A stretch of DNA of 64,000 bases, taken from Prostheceraeus crozeri (Eukaryota; Platyhelminthes; Polycladida; Euryleptidae). Positions 11,392-22,379 of the stretch are shown here, piece by piece. The notes below the pieces were generated by a model that saw only the letters and a program-made list of their open reading frames with translations, searched no databases and had not been told where the DNA came from. Location: NCBI GenBank assembly GCA_907163375.1, contig CAJQUW010001999.1:32149-96148 (forward strand), given 5' to 3'. Position 1 is the stretch's first letter. Every line of letters starts with the position of its first letter. A program made the translations under genes and the position numbers.

Positions 11392-12704
11392 GCAAAAAAA
11401 ATTGCACCAGGCTGAAAATTGGCATCAGACATCCTTGACAGTACCGGCATTGACCAAAAAACCCCACCGCAATCAAGCCAGACACATTTTTTCTACAGGA
11501 CAATTAATCATACATATAGTTAATTATATATAATCTTGTGAATTACTCAGAGCATGGCCATATCGCATACCAAATTGAAGCTGATCACCAGGTGAGTGCA
11601 ACCGTGTCATTCTCAAATTTCAGGAAATTACATAATTCAAGTAATAATGATAATGACAATAGCACATGCACATTTAAAATCATGATATTTGTATAGTTGT
11701 CATGGTCATTCAGAGCATATCATATCCATATGGCACATTAAATTGAAGCTTACCATCAGGTGAGTGCACAACCATGTCATTCTCCAGTTTCAGGAAAGTA
11801 ATTCAAGTTATGATGATGACAATAATACATGTAGGCTATGAAAAAACATGATTTTATTTGTAGAGTTGTCATGGTTACTCAGAGCACATTATATGGCATG
11901 GCATATGAAATCCCTCGACGAAGGATGCAGAGCATGCAAGGAGAGCTACCGGCATCGCCTCAAATGAGTAAAAGCGCATTTGACCTGCCAAATTAAGGAA
12001 GGAGTTGTAACAATATGGAAAATGAGATCGAAAGTGACAGCATTAGTGATGACGAAGAAGAATCGGACAATGAAGTCATATCAAATCAAGCGAAGTCACA
12101 CAGAAACATTTTCGAAGTATTCGATTTGTAGTCAAAAATATAATCTGCAGTGTACTGACATCAGCAGAATTTGATTGAATTGAATGAAAGTTGCAATATT
12201 TCCACATGATCTCTGTATACTTCAGAACGCAAATTAGGCATACACAATATTGGGTTCGTTCACTTTAAATTGAAGACTCTTCAACTGTAATGAGCGCGAA
12301 ATAAAGTAAAGATAGGTTGTTATGATTCTAGCTTGAATTGAAAGATTGTGAGACACGTGATGGCTAATAAAAGTAAATATTGATTTGTGATAAACTGATA
12401 ACATATAACAAACACACAATTCAGGTCCTAAAAAAGCTTTTTATTCTTATTGATATAGCTCACATAATGAAACTTGAGAATGACATGGTTGCACTCACCT
12501 GGTGATTAGCTTCAATTTGATATGCGATATGACCATACTCGGAGTAATTCACAAAATTCGATTAATAGTAGTATATAATTAACTTCATGATAAATTGGCA
12601 TGTAGAAAAAATGTGTCTGGCTTGATTTCGGTAGGGAATTTTTGGTCAATGACGGCACTGTCAGGAATGTCTATGCCAATTTTCAGCTTGGTACAATTTT
12701 TTCA
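11392..12704. mobile_element. Long-inverted-repeat element (foldback type)
   Basis: The left arm at about 11392-11627 is the inverted complement of the right arm at about 12468-12704. Shared blocks include GCTGAAAATTGGCAT, CAAGCCAGACACATTTTTTC and CACCAGGTGAGTGCAACC. Arms are about 235 bp with many point differences, so the element is old. The inner part of the left arm is duplicated in tandem with a period near 165 bp (landmarks at 11546, 11708 and 11877). A short acidic ORF (MENEIESDSISDDEEESD...) starts near 12015 in the middle but is too short to classify. Family unknown. Confidence 0.7.
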
Positions 12705-12893
12705 AGGTTGGATGATATTTCCACTGAACTATGTGGCACAAGCCGCCACTGCCTGAGGACGCATTGCAAAACACGTACATGGGCGTGTTTACGGCTATGA
12801 CACCGCAGGTATAAAAGCGCAACGCATGAATATTTAGATCTTCATTAAAAAGGGATTTTGCAAAAACCATTACTTTCAAGTCAAAGTAGCTAA

Positions 12894-12899
12894 TTTATT
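12894..12899 (-). promoter_or_regulatory. SLC25A3: Candidate poly(A) signal of SLC25A3
   Basis: Minus-strand AATAAA about 270 nt beyond the SLC25A3 stop codon. It is the first such hexamer I see downstream of the gene. Confidence 0.4.
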
Positions 12900-13166
12900 C
12901 GTTAATTCTCCTAGAAAATTGACTACTACTTGGAACAAGTGGCAGATTCAACAGGGCAAAATTTATGGCACATGCGCAAAACAATTGGCAGCTTGACGCC
13001 GTAATGTTTTAGTTCATTGTGTGCAAGAGCAAGCGAAATGAATACTCAATTGTTTCACACTGAAGAAACATGCACGAGTACAACACATTTCATTTTCCTG
13101 ATATTTTGTCTCATCTTCTTGTCGAGCAGGGAGAATTCAACTTATCTGATCTCTAGAAAGCACAAC

Positions 13167-13333
13167 TTATGACTTTTGCTGCGATTCCAATTTGCGTTTC
13201 AAAGACTCCGGCATTTCTGGTGGTGGAGGTCGCGGCAAGCGAAGAACAACTTTGACGGAGTCATAGATGAACCATTGTAAAGCAGTCAGTGTACCGATCA
13301 TGATGATACGAGGACCCAATCCTTTCCACATGG
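13167..13333 (-). CDS. SLC25A3: SLC25A3 last coding exon
   Basis: Acceptor gcttacag, then [20 protein letters not shown] to the end ...[10 protein letters not shown] and TAA. Completes the third carrier repeat. Confidence 0.95.
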
Positions 13334-16300
13334 CTGTAAGCAAACATTAAACGATCAGTTAATATGCTCTACAAATTTGAATTGAAAATGGATATTGACA
13401 ACATGATTGTTAGAGATAAAAATGTAGTATCGTACTAATCGTCACGAGAGAAGAGGAACATCACGTTAGCAGTACGCTATTAATCGACGTGGTTGTTGAT
13501 TTGAAAGTAGGCCTACCTCGCTACCTTCACGAACTGTCAGAGAGACAATTGAGTTTCCGGTAGGATCTTCGCAGAACGCTAAAATCTTCACTGAGCCATT
13601 TTGACTAAGAACCCATTTATTCGCGTCCTTTCAAATGTACGTTACGACGGGGTTTTACATAATGCACAGTACTCAGACTTGCAAGTGGACCGGGTAGCCC
13701 ACGGACTGGGTCTAGACCTGATATTTTTTAAAAAGAAGCTGGCCCGAAATGGGCTGAACAATTTATTTCCATTTACTTGTGAAGACGTGAAAGTCAACAA
13801 ATCAGAGTATTATCCAAATTATCATTTGAAAGGATCTTGATGCAAACCACATGATGTTCAGTGTTCAGTTAAGGTACACGCATTCCACTTGGGTTCTTAC
13901 ACGCATGTATCATCCCTGATCGTGATCTAGACGATTGAATAAAACAGTCTATGAGCGCATATTATGGAAGTCGAACATTTTCCCGTGTTAGATAGATTAT
14001 ACAAACTTCAGGAGTCTCTAAATTATGACTATCGGTATAACTAATTAGAAGTATACATCGAAGTGTTGACTAAGCGCATTTTACTGCTATACATGCTCTT
14101 ATAATTTGAAGCAAGTTTGAATAGTGTTTGATGTAGTTTAATTAATTTGAAATTGAATTATACCCATTGTTTGGTTATCTACTACCAAAAATTTTCTTCT
14201 ACAACCCTGGCCTCCTCGCTCACCAGACCTCAGGACTCCCTGGATTATTTAAGTCTGGGGAATGATCAAGACCCGAATCTACCACTGTAACAGTCGACCA
14301 ATAACATTAAAAGAAATGCATGAGTGTATCGTGGATGCCATTGACAATACAAGGGAAGTTGTTGACAATACACATTCGAGCTCATTTGGTCATCTAAGAG
14401 AATGGCGACGTTTTCAGTCATATAATGTGAATGTCCATTTCAACTACGTAACTTACTTTTACAGGAAATGTAAATTTTGACTGAAAAATAATCAAAACAA
14501 ATCTTAGAGATTGACAAAATTTCTATAACGGAATTCCTGAAGATATAATTGCATTCAGCACATTTTGAAACTGGTCCTCACCATGAAAATGTTTACATAA
14601 TACTGTAGTACAGAATAATTTAATCAAAGTTGTAATGATTGGACAAAAAATGACAATGAAATTCGATGTGATTTACGGCCAATCCTGTACCTATATTGTG
14701 AACAATTATTTATTAGCATGTGATGAAAATGTACCTCAATCATCTACTTTAGGCTACAGATTCAAATATCAGATATAGAGAAAAATCAGTTATGAGTGTA
14801 ATTGCAAGTACACTGGACACATAATGCGGTATGCATGTTACTTGCGGGCCGAGTGGTCTTAGAAAAACGTGCCCGACTGTGCCTGAAAATTCAGACCCAT
14901 TTACCAGAATTGGAGCCGGTAGTGGGATTCATGAAGGGATTATCCTGGTAACTGGTCAGATCTCTGTACCGGTTTGGCTGGCTTTGAATTTGTGCTTAAT
15001 TTCTATTTTTGTTTAGCACAGAAAAACATGTAACTGCCTTTTCTGAGAAGAACAGCACATGCACGCAAATCATTGATGAACAGTAAACTATGTACATGCA
15101 TAACTGTATAGAGTTACGTCTGCACGACTTTATGCTCATAAGCTACATGGTGTACAATAAGCAGGGTGGCCGACAGGCCACTTAAGTCCGAAAAGAAAAT
15201 TCGTGCATATTGGTGACAGTGGTGTTTTCATATGGGCTTGGGAGGGCAATTTGGCCAACACTAAAAATATAAAATCCCAATAACTGAGAGCAAATTCGAT
15301 CACTCAGTGAGAATGGCAGAACGGTACTAAATGATAAATAAGTAGGTCTGACAACCGCTATGATATCGTTTATTATACATTGTGATATGTTAAATTCTCT
15401 CGGCAGCATTTGCATCTATCTCTTGAAGGTACCAACTGACAAAAGGGGTCTTAAACGGTTTGAAAATAGTTGTGCTAGGCGATTAAGTTATTTATGGGAG
15501 ATTTCACATATTGTGCTGAGAATGTACCAACTGCTTATGCCCATGTAAAATCATTTTTGACAGTGATTCTACATGCGACATTTCATTTCAAGTGAATCAG
15601 TAGAAGTATGGCAGAAACGTCAAGGGTCCACTGAAACTCCCTCAGGTTTCAGGGGGTGCAGAAATTCTCAACAAAAATTTTTGATATCAGATGAAATATG
15701 ATTTTGTGCATGTCCATTGTCCATGATGGTACCTCATGCCATGAAATTGATTTACATATTGCCTACCATACTGCACTGACTTTATATCTTCCGAATCAAC
15801 AAAAAAATATTCAAAATTGTGCCCCTAGTTTTCCTGCACTTTATAAATAAAACAATATTGAGATGGGAATATTCAGCTAGTGTAAGATAACGCTCTCGTG
15901 ACGACTGTCAATTGAGCACACCGGCAAAACATGAAAAAATCAGCTTACCTGCAAAGCCAAGTTCTTTGGCAATTTCTACAACACCGGATCCAGGTTTCTG
16001 ATTCAATTTGGAAACCATTGTATCCGCAGGGTGAGAAACTATAGCACAGAAAACACCAGCTATGTAGCCAGCTGTGAATGTCACCACCAATTGTTCAGGT
16101 TTAGAGCATTCAGCACGTGGCTTGGGGACGACGTATTTGTATAACATCTCCACTGTTCGCTCAAAACAAGCGAATTTCATCATTGTATAAGGAATTTGGC
16201 GGGCCCATAGAGGTGTGAGTCCTTTGTAAAATCCCCACCAACCTTCTGCGGCATAAATTTTCGGAGCGCCTTCTCGTAAAGTAGTTGCAAAACCAGGCAT

Positions 16301-19300
16301 TGTTTGGACGCGAACCTTAACTGCTTCCATTGGGCATAACATAATGTCTGCGAAAAATTCTGCGGAGGCACTGGCAGCTAGGTACACAGACGTTCTCCAT
16401 AAATAAGCATTTTCCTGTGGAAATAGAAATGAGGCTTTTAGGTCGTCTTAGAAAAATTACAATAATGCATATGTGTTATAATTTGTTTAAGTGTGATCAT
16501 GTTCACCACGAAAGAACATCGAACATTCGAACATTTCGAACAGTTGCTTTCATCTAGCGCAGCACGACTCTGTGACATTTCATGTTATTGCTTGAGTGGA
16601 TTTATCCAAGAGCACCAGTTTCCTTCATATTGACCACCTAACTTCTTTCGGAAAAAAATAGATAAAAAAAAGTCAATATGAGTAGTACTAATGGCTTCAC
16701 AGGAATCCACAGTAGGCTGGAATGCAACATTAAGGACTGCGCATATATTTTAGAAAATATGTCTTGAAAAGGCCTTCAGGCATTTATAACGTTGTTTTGT
16801 TGCGAAACTCAAGGTGTAGTGATGAGATAGTATCTGTAATATTTTCCGATATAGGTTATCTGATTCTATCTGTTCCATAACGACCGTAGTTGGCGGGATT
16901 TCCTTAGTTTAGACTCTGTAATTTTTACGCTAAGATGCTGTAGCAATTGTAGCCCATGCATAATTTGCCATCTGAGAATCTTCTAAAGATTTGAATTTTT
17001 AAATGATGTCTAACTTTCATGTTCATATTTTCATATCAGGGGTGAGCCGCCATGTTTGTATATCTGACACATTTTGTCACATCTTGATATTCGAGATATG
17101 TCACATTTTGTCACATACCGATGGGCGCAACTGTCACATTTTGTCACATGCTCATTGACATAAAAGTCACATTTTGTCACATGTTGATGAAAACCGATGG
17201 CCAAAATTTGACATATGCCGGTGCGCAGAAGATTGGCAGTTATCAATTTTGCATTAAAGTATGATTTTTTTCAGTAGAGCATTTGACGTAATATTCATAA
17301 TACAGGGTGAACATAAAAGAATACCCCAACTTTAAAAATTTATTGTGACAAGACTAAGCAACGCACGAGGTTCGGTGAGGTGTCATTTGTAAGACGACGT
17401 TCTGAAGTTTTTTTTACATCTTTGTCCTACCAGAGCTAAGGTAAAATTTACTTTTCTCAAACCACAGTCGGCCATCGATTAACATAATCGTCTTTCTTGA
17501 GTTTAATTTTAGATCGTGTGGGACTCCTACACTGGTACACATGTTGCATTAATTAATATCTATATTTATCCCTCTGGGATTCCCATGAATTGATGCGTGT
17601 CAGTTAGTTACCAATCGCGATCGAATGACTCGTCTCTTAATTTAAAACTTTCTACGAGACCCATAAGTCATTTTTATCATTCTTCAACATGATTACAGCG
17701 AAACAAAAAGCCTTTTGCGTTATTCAATTCTGCAAATCTGAATCGACAACAACTGTTCAACGCACCTTTCGTTTGCAGTTTGGGGGTGAGCCCACCTGAT
17801 AGAAAAGAGATCCTACGTTGGTAACGACAATTCATAGAGACTGGATGCCTGTGTAAAGGCAGGAGCCCAGGTAGACCTAGAGTGATGGAGGAGAGCGTGG
17901 AGCGTACTCGCGGTGCTTTTCTACGAAGTCCACGAAAGTCAACTCGTCGTGCCAGCCTTGAACTGCAAATGCCTCAATCTACGGTGTGGAAGGTTTTGCG
18001 AAAGGATTTGAATATGAAACCGTACAAATTACAGCACCTACAAGCTTTAACAAGTGGTGATACAGAACAGAGAGTGGAGTTTTGCAATTTCATCTTCGAA
18101 CAGACTGAGTTGGATGTCTCTTTCATTTCGAAGCTCGTATTCTCAGATGAAGCTACATTCCACGTGACAGGGAAGGTGAACAAGCACAACGTACGTATAT
18201 GGTCAACTGAGAATCCTCACGAACCTGTGGAACTTGTACGAGACTCGCCGAAAGTTAACGTGTTCTGTGCTATCTCGCAATCTACGGTTTTTGGTCCTTT
18301 CTTTTTTGAAGACTCTACTGTAACAGGTACCTCGTACTTTGAGATGCTTGTTCATTGGTTGATGCCTCAATTAGAGGAACATGCTGGAAACTTTATTTTT
18401 CAGCAAGATGGGGCACCGCCTCACTGGCATCTATCAGTCCGACAGTACTTGAATGATCATTATCCTCAACGCTGGATTGGACGTCAGTCATCTACAGATA
18501 AAGCCCTTCATCGTTGGCCACCGCGACGCCCAGACTTGTCACCTTGTGATTTTTTTCTTTGGAGTATATTAAGAATTCTGTGTATGTGCCACCACTCCCG
18601 AAAAATTTAGAAGAACTGAAATCTCGAATCACAGCATCCATCCGATCTGTGACATCGGAAATGTTGCAAAACGTCTGGCGTGAGTTTGATTATCGAATGG
18701 ACGTTGTTCGTGCTGCTGAGGGCGGCCATATTGAGCATTTATGATGTTTATATAGGGCATATGATACAAATGGTTAGTATCGTAAAATCGTTTTTTATTT
18801 AATTAAATACTTGATGGAAATAAGGTAGACTTACACTTAAAAAGTTACAACAGAGTTGTCGGTAAAATGAATAATAAATATCATGCATTTTTAGCCAAAA
18901 ATTAATGATCAAAATTTTGTTGAAAACTTAAGAAATTAAGTCATTGCTTTGGTAGAAAAAAATTCAGAACGTCGTCTTTCATATGACACCTCACCGAACC
19001 TCGTGCGTTGCTTAGTCTTGTCACAATAAATTTTTAAAGTTGGGGTATTCTTTTATGTTCACCCTGTATATATCAAACGGGGTTGTAGCGGGACAAAAGC
19101 GTAGAATCGTTAATTAATTAATTATCATTAATTATCATTATTTGTATAGTTCCGTATGGGTGGTCTCCGTGGCACAGTAGCTAAGTGCTTGGCCTAGCGA
19201 TCTTTCGGTCCAGAGGTCGAGCCCCGAAAATGTCATTGGCAGCAGTGAGGAAGGGCATTCGGACTAAAAAATCACAAGTCTCCAGATTAAAGTCTGACTT

Positions 19301-20877
19301 ACGTCAGCACCGTCCTACCTTTCAATATGGGGGAGTAGCGACGTCAAACCATCATTTCATTCCCATGGAGAATTGCCATTGAAGGTGTATAACATTTTCC
19401 GCGAGATTTGGTGTAATAACGAAACATAACATGGGCAAAACCGGGACACATTTAACTTTGTTAAAAGTGAAAAGATTGCACTCTAACCTTGTAGTCTTTA
19501 CAATTGATTCTTTTTATGGTCTCGAATTTATTTATGATTCATTACTTACGGCAAATATGATTGTATAATAAACAATGTGAATTCACAGACCATATCATTT
19601 CACACAAAAGAGGAAAACTTCGTTTTCAGTGAATAAATGCCACTCAGTTTTACAGCGATTACCGTTACTTTTGTTGTTTTCAGATCAGTGGTAAATATAA
19701 ATACATGCGCGTGCATTATAGGAAGTATACATTCACAGTGACTCCTACGATCTGGACATGACAATCAAGAAACATATGGCCACATACAATGAATGTTACA
19801 ATTGGGCTATCACATAGCATCTCGAAGTCAACTTTAAAAAGTAGGCCAAAGCCTAAACAGCACGGCTTGCCTGGCAAGTACAGGTTGCTATTTGGAGGAA
19901 GAAAGGGGGAATTTCAATATTGCATATCCCTAATACAAATTATCATCAAAGAATGTAGGAACATTAGAATAAAGACCTGGAAAAGGTGACCGTTATTTCA
20001 TTTGAACTAAGTTAATGCTCCTGTGCGACTTTGTTCATAATTTGTCAGAATATTTTTTCGTGAGTTTGTCACATTTTGTCACAGAGACAGCGAAAAACAC
20101 CCATTTTGTCACATTTTATCTAGAGATGAAAATTTGTCACATATTGTCACGTTTTGTCACATCGCCCACCCCTGTCATATGTGTAAATGGCCTGATGTTA
20201 ACAGTGTATAGCTGTTGAAATGAATTGGCAACTATTTCAAATACTATCTTGTCATTGCACCTCCAGCTTCCCAACACAACAAAATTAGAAAGTTTGCCTT
20301 GGCTGGACATTGAGAAGTTAAGATTAGAAAATACAAAAAACTGATGTTAGTTTTAGTGATATATGCAATTAAATATCATCGATGAATTTCAGTTGCAGAA
20401 ATAAGTTATCATTTAAATCACCTTGTTACGCGATGATGATGACTATGTACGTTCAGCTGACGAACTTAATTGGTTCTAAACGATTCTGAAGCACAAACAT
20501 TATCAGGGGAAAAATTATTCGCATCCACAAGAAAAAGCGGAGCTTGCCTCTCCTAGTGCGCTGTTGTATAGCGTTTTGAAGACTTCATAAAAGCCAAACT
20601 TTCCCAGACCTTGCATGGAATAACCAACAAACGTAGGAGCCCATCCTTTGGCTAGACCCCGAGCACCGTCCTCTGCCAAGGTGACACGAAATCCTTTGAA
20701 TATGCCACCATATTTTTGTGGATCTACTTGTATCCGACATTTCACCAAATCCAGAGGTACTACAACCGTGTGAGTCAAACCACAGCTGAGGACACCACCA
20801 AAGCCACAATAGGCATAATACTTTGGAGAACCGAATTCGCAGCTGTATTCAGACATCGTCAGCGTCGATTAAGGAAT
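13167..20877 (-). CDS. SLC25A3: Mitochondrial phosphate carrier SLC25A3, three coding exons
   Basis: Imports inorganic phosphate with H+ across the inner mitochondrial membrane for ATP synthesis. Exons 20856-20548, 16414-15949 and 13333-13167 join into 313 residues. All three carrier signatures are present: PLDLVK (34-39), PMEAVK (131-136) and the PAD...K variant (232-239). Family hallmarks also present are [73 protein letters not shown] and the [13 protein letters not shown] tail. Length matches the mature carrier. The start is [10 protein letters not shown]: an in-frame TAA lies 15 nt upstream in the same exon, so no long cleavable presequence is encoded here. The first intron uses a GC donor (GAG/gcaagc). 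Introns of about 4.1 and 2.6 kb hold nested transposons and a mariner scrap. Reading frame intact. Confidence 0.96.
14195..14400 (+). mobile_element. Mariner/Tc1-type transposase C-terminal scrap
   Basis: One plus-strand frame reads WPPRSPDL...TPWII, a stop, then [24 protein letters not shown]. This matches the C-terminal PPRSPDLTP..FFLWG..K..VY..RP.TL.EL block of mariner-family transposases, with one internal stop. It lies in the second SLC25A3 intron. No termini were recognised. Confidence 0.55.
14845..15010 (+). repeat. Possible tRNA-derived SINE remnant
   Basis: The head GCGGGCCGAGTGGTCTTAGA resembles the A-box side of a Leu/Ser tRNA. The B-box is weak. No second copy was found in this window, so this is tentative. 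Confidence 0.25.
15949..16414 (-). CDS. SLC25A3: SLC25A3 second coding exon
   Basis: Acceptor tttccacag, then [20 protein letters not shown] and on to ELGFA plus one base, donor gtaagc. Encodes residues 104-258, covering the second carrier repeat and most of the third. Confidence 0.95.
17303..19066 (+). mobile_element. Mariner-superfamily transposon with ~100-bp terminal inverted repeats
   Basis: Starts CAGGGTGAACATAAAAGAA and ends with its inverse ...TTTATGTTCACCCTG, each flanked by TA (the mariner target duplication). The inverted match continues for roughly 100 bp, through ACGCACGAGGTTCGGTGAGG. It encodes the transposase described at 17689-18744. The two ends still match closely, suggesting a fairly recent insertion, although the transposase frame is broken. 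Confidence 0.93.
17689..18744 (+). pseudogene. Mariner-superfamily transposase, broken
   Basis: Begins [17 protein letters not shown] at 17689 and ends ...GGHIEHL at 18744. Catalytic motifs are visible: [16 protein letters not shown] and [12 protein letters not shown]. The first two acidic sites and the last Asp are all present. By my count 46 residues separate the second and third Asp, longer than the 34 of classical mariners. Breaks: a frameshift near 17795, a stop shortly after (EILRW-stop-RQFIETG), and a frameshift near 18560 after FFLW. The C-terminus resumes [18 protein letters not shown]. Inactive as it stands. Confidence 0.9.
19159..19385 (+). repeat. tRNA-derived SINE, copy 1
   Basis: The tRNA-like head GTGGCACAGTAGCTAAGTG (A-box side) and AGAGGTCGAGCCCC (B-box) is followed by a body with GGAAGGGCATTCGG and AGATTAAAGTCTGACTTACG, then ATGGGGGAGT. 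A second copy at 39571-39775 shares head and body in the same order, which defines a SINE family. Confidence 0.82.
20548..20877 (-). CDS. SLC25A3: SLC25A3 first coding exon
   Basis: Acceptor tattttcttctag, 21 nt of 5' UTR (with in-frame TAA), then ATG at 20856 and 103 codons ending LGE. The donor is gcaagc, a GC-type site, and no GT donor fits nearby. Confidence 0.93.
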
Positions 20878-22379
20878 CTAGAAGAAAATATGTGATAACT
20901 GAATATAGATAGCATGAAACCAATTCTACAATCCAATGTGAGCAGAAAAACTAAAAAATGTCTAATTCTCAATAAAGGGGCGTACATTGACTGATTTTAA
21001 CACTTATTATCAACATTTGTAAGTCAGAAGTGACTGATATAGATGCATAGATACTCTTATTGAAAATCGAATGAGAATGACAATTATTAAGTCAATAAAC
21101 ACCCTTGATTCCCCGGCCGCACTCGCCTGACCCAGGAATCGAAGAATAGGGAGAAGTCACCCCATTTGGGGAGGGGTGACTATGGACAGGCATTTTGTTA
21201 TATATACAATCATTATTTCAAGAAGTGCAATAGACTTAAAGCATGATTTAGGGGATTCTCAAGTATGCTACATTGAGATTCCTCATTTTATGACAATCAC
21301 ATTTTAAATAACTGTACCATTTTCAAAGTACACTTTTTAAAGGGGTTTGAAAAGTGATTTATAATTCAAAAAATTTTATGATATATGAAATATTATTAGA
21401 ACATCTAACGCCATGTAATGGTAACTTGTAAGGATCGATCGGATACCCAGGCACGGACACGGCCAATGCCCGGCTTTTTTCAGGCACGATCACGAGCACG
21501 GGCATGGCTACGGAGCAAGCATGGACAAGGGCACTTGCACGGCATTCGAAACTAATTTAACCGTGCTTCGTTGCCGTGCTTGACAAATGTATGGCTTAAC
21601 TACCAGTAACTAGCAACTTACTTAAATAGCAATACCAGTAATATTTGATCATTTTGCCGTTATGCTGTCTTTAGAACTTCAGAATTTAAATAAAACAAGG
21701 ATAATTTATGTGATATATACATAAGATAGTTGATCAAAAATAAATTGATATAGGTATATCTTAATAATTATGTAATCATGTCTATTTAGCGACACAAGAT
21801 AGCAGAGTTACTAATTTTGATTATATGATAAAACTATTTCCTCTATGCATAGGACAATACCACGGCTTTCCATAGAACAACAAATAATATCTGTTTATTA
21901 ATCAATCACAAGTAAATTGATAAAGGCCTAATAATTCAATAGCCTAAATGCTATTTAGCGATACAGGATATCATTGTTATTCTTACAATTTATTATAGAA
22001 CAATTTACAATATTATAGAACAATCCAAGTGTTAAAGCTAATTAGAAGTTTAATGAAACTTTCTTCCTTAAAAATGATCATTCGGATTTAACATAGAGGC
22101 AGTTAGAGGGCATCTTATTTAAAAATCGATCTCTATAATTAGATAGTTATGTGATCTTAATTAGGAAGGCCCTGACCCAAATTGATGATAGAGAAGAATT
22201 TCATTTGGTCAATTTAAATCTAAAAAAAAACTTAGGGAGCGCAACCAAAATTTCACCAGAAAGATAGATCAGCGTATATTTAGTAAAACACAAAAACAGG
22301 GTACCACGCCCATTTTTGGAAGACAATGTCCAGACTCATCATAATCCCAATTTACCCTAATTCACCCAAAAATTTGGTT
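20878..22379. other. Non-coding interval upstream of the SLC25A3 first coding exon
   Basis: Must hold the SLC25A3 5' leader exon or promoter unless the leader is trans-spliced. I could not place a promoter. A 21448-21582 block starting CAGGCACGG is rich in CACGG. Two related AT-rich blocks (about 21725-21860 and 21905-22030, sharing CTATTTAGCGA and a following stretch) look like an old tandem duplication. Confidence 0.4.

Larger units (their letters stand above)
17037..20174. mobile_element. hAT-like element with nested mariner and SINE
   Basis: The outer termini are CAGGGGTGAGC (17037) and the inverted GCCCACCCCTG (ending 20174). Both sit against the same 6-bp direct repeat TCATAT (17031-17036 and 20175-20180). 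Inside each end are repeated copies of a TTTGTCACAT-type motif (left 17066-17182, right 20065-20160). These are subterminal repeats of the kind hAT transposases bind. A complete mariner (17303-19066) and a SINE (about 19159-19385) sit inside, leaving roughly 1.1 kb of original element and no recognisable hAT transposase. It lies wholly within the first SLC25A3 intron. Confidence 0.72.

Noticed and set aside
12661-12879. 72-codon minus-strand ORF next to the foldback element
   Set aside because: Partly overlaps the inverted arm. No domain recognised.
13601-13840. 79-codon plus-strand ORF in the SLC25A3 intron
   Set aside because: Antisense to the gene and without recognisable domains. Likely chance.
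21448-21582. CAGGCACGG...CCGTGCTTG as a 135-bp hAT MITE
   Set aside because: CACGG repeats are suggestive but the flanking 8-mers (CGGATACC and ACAAATGT) do not agree.
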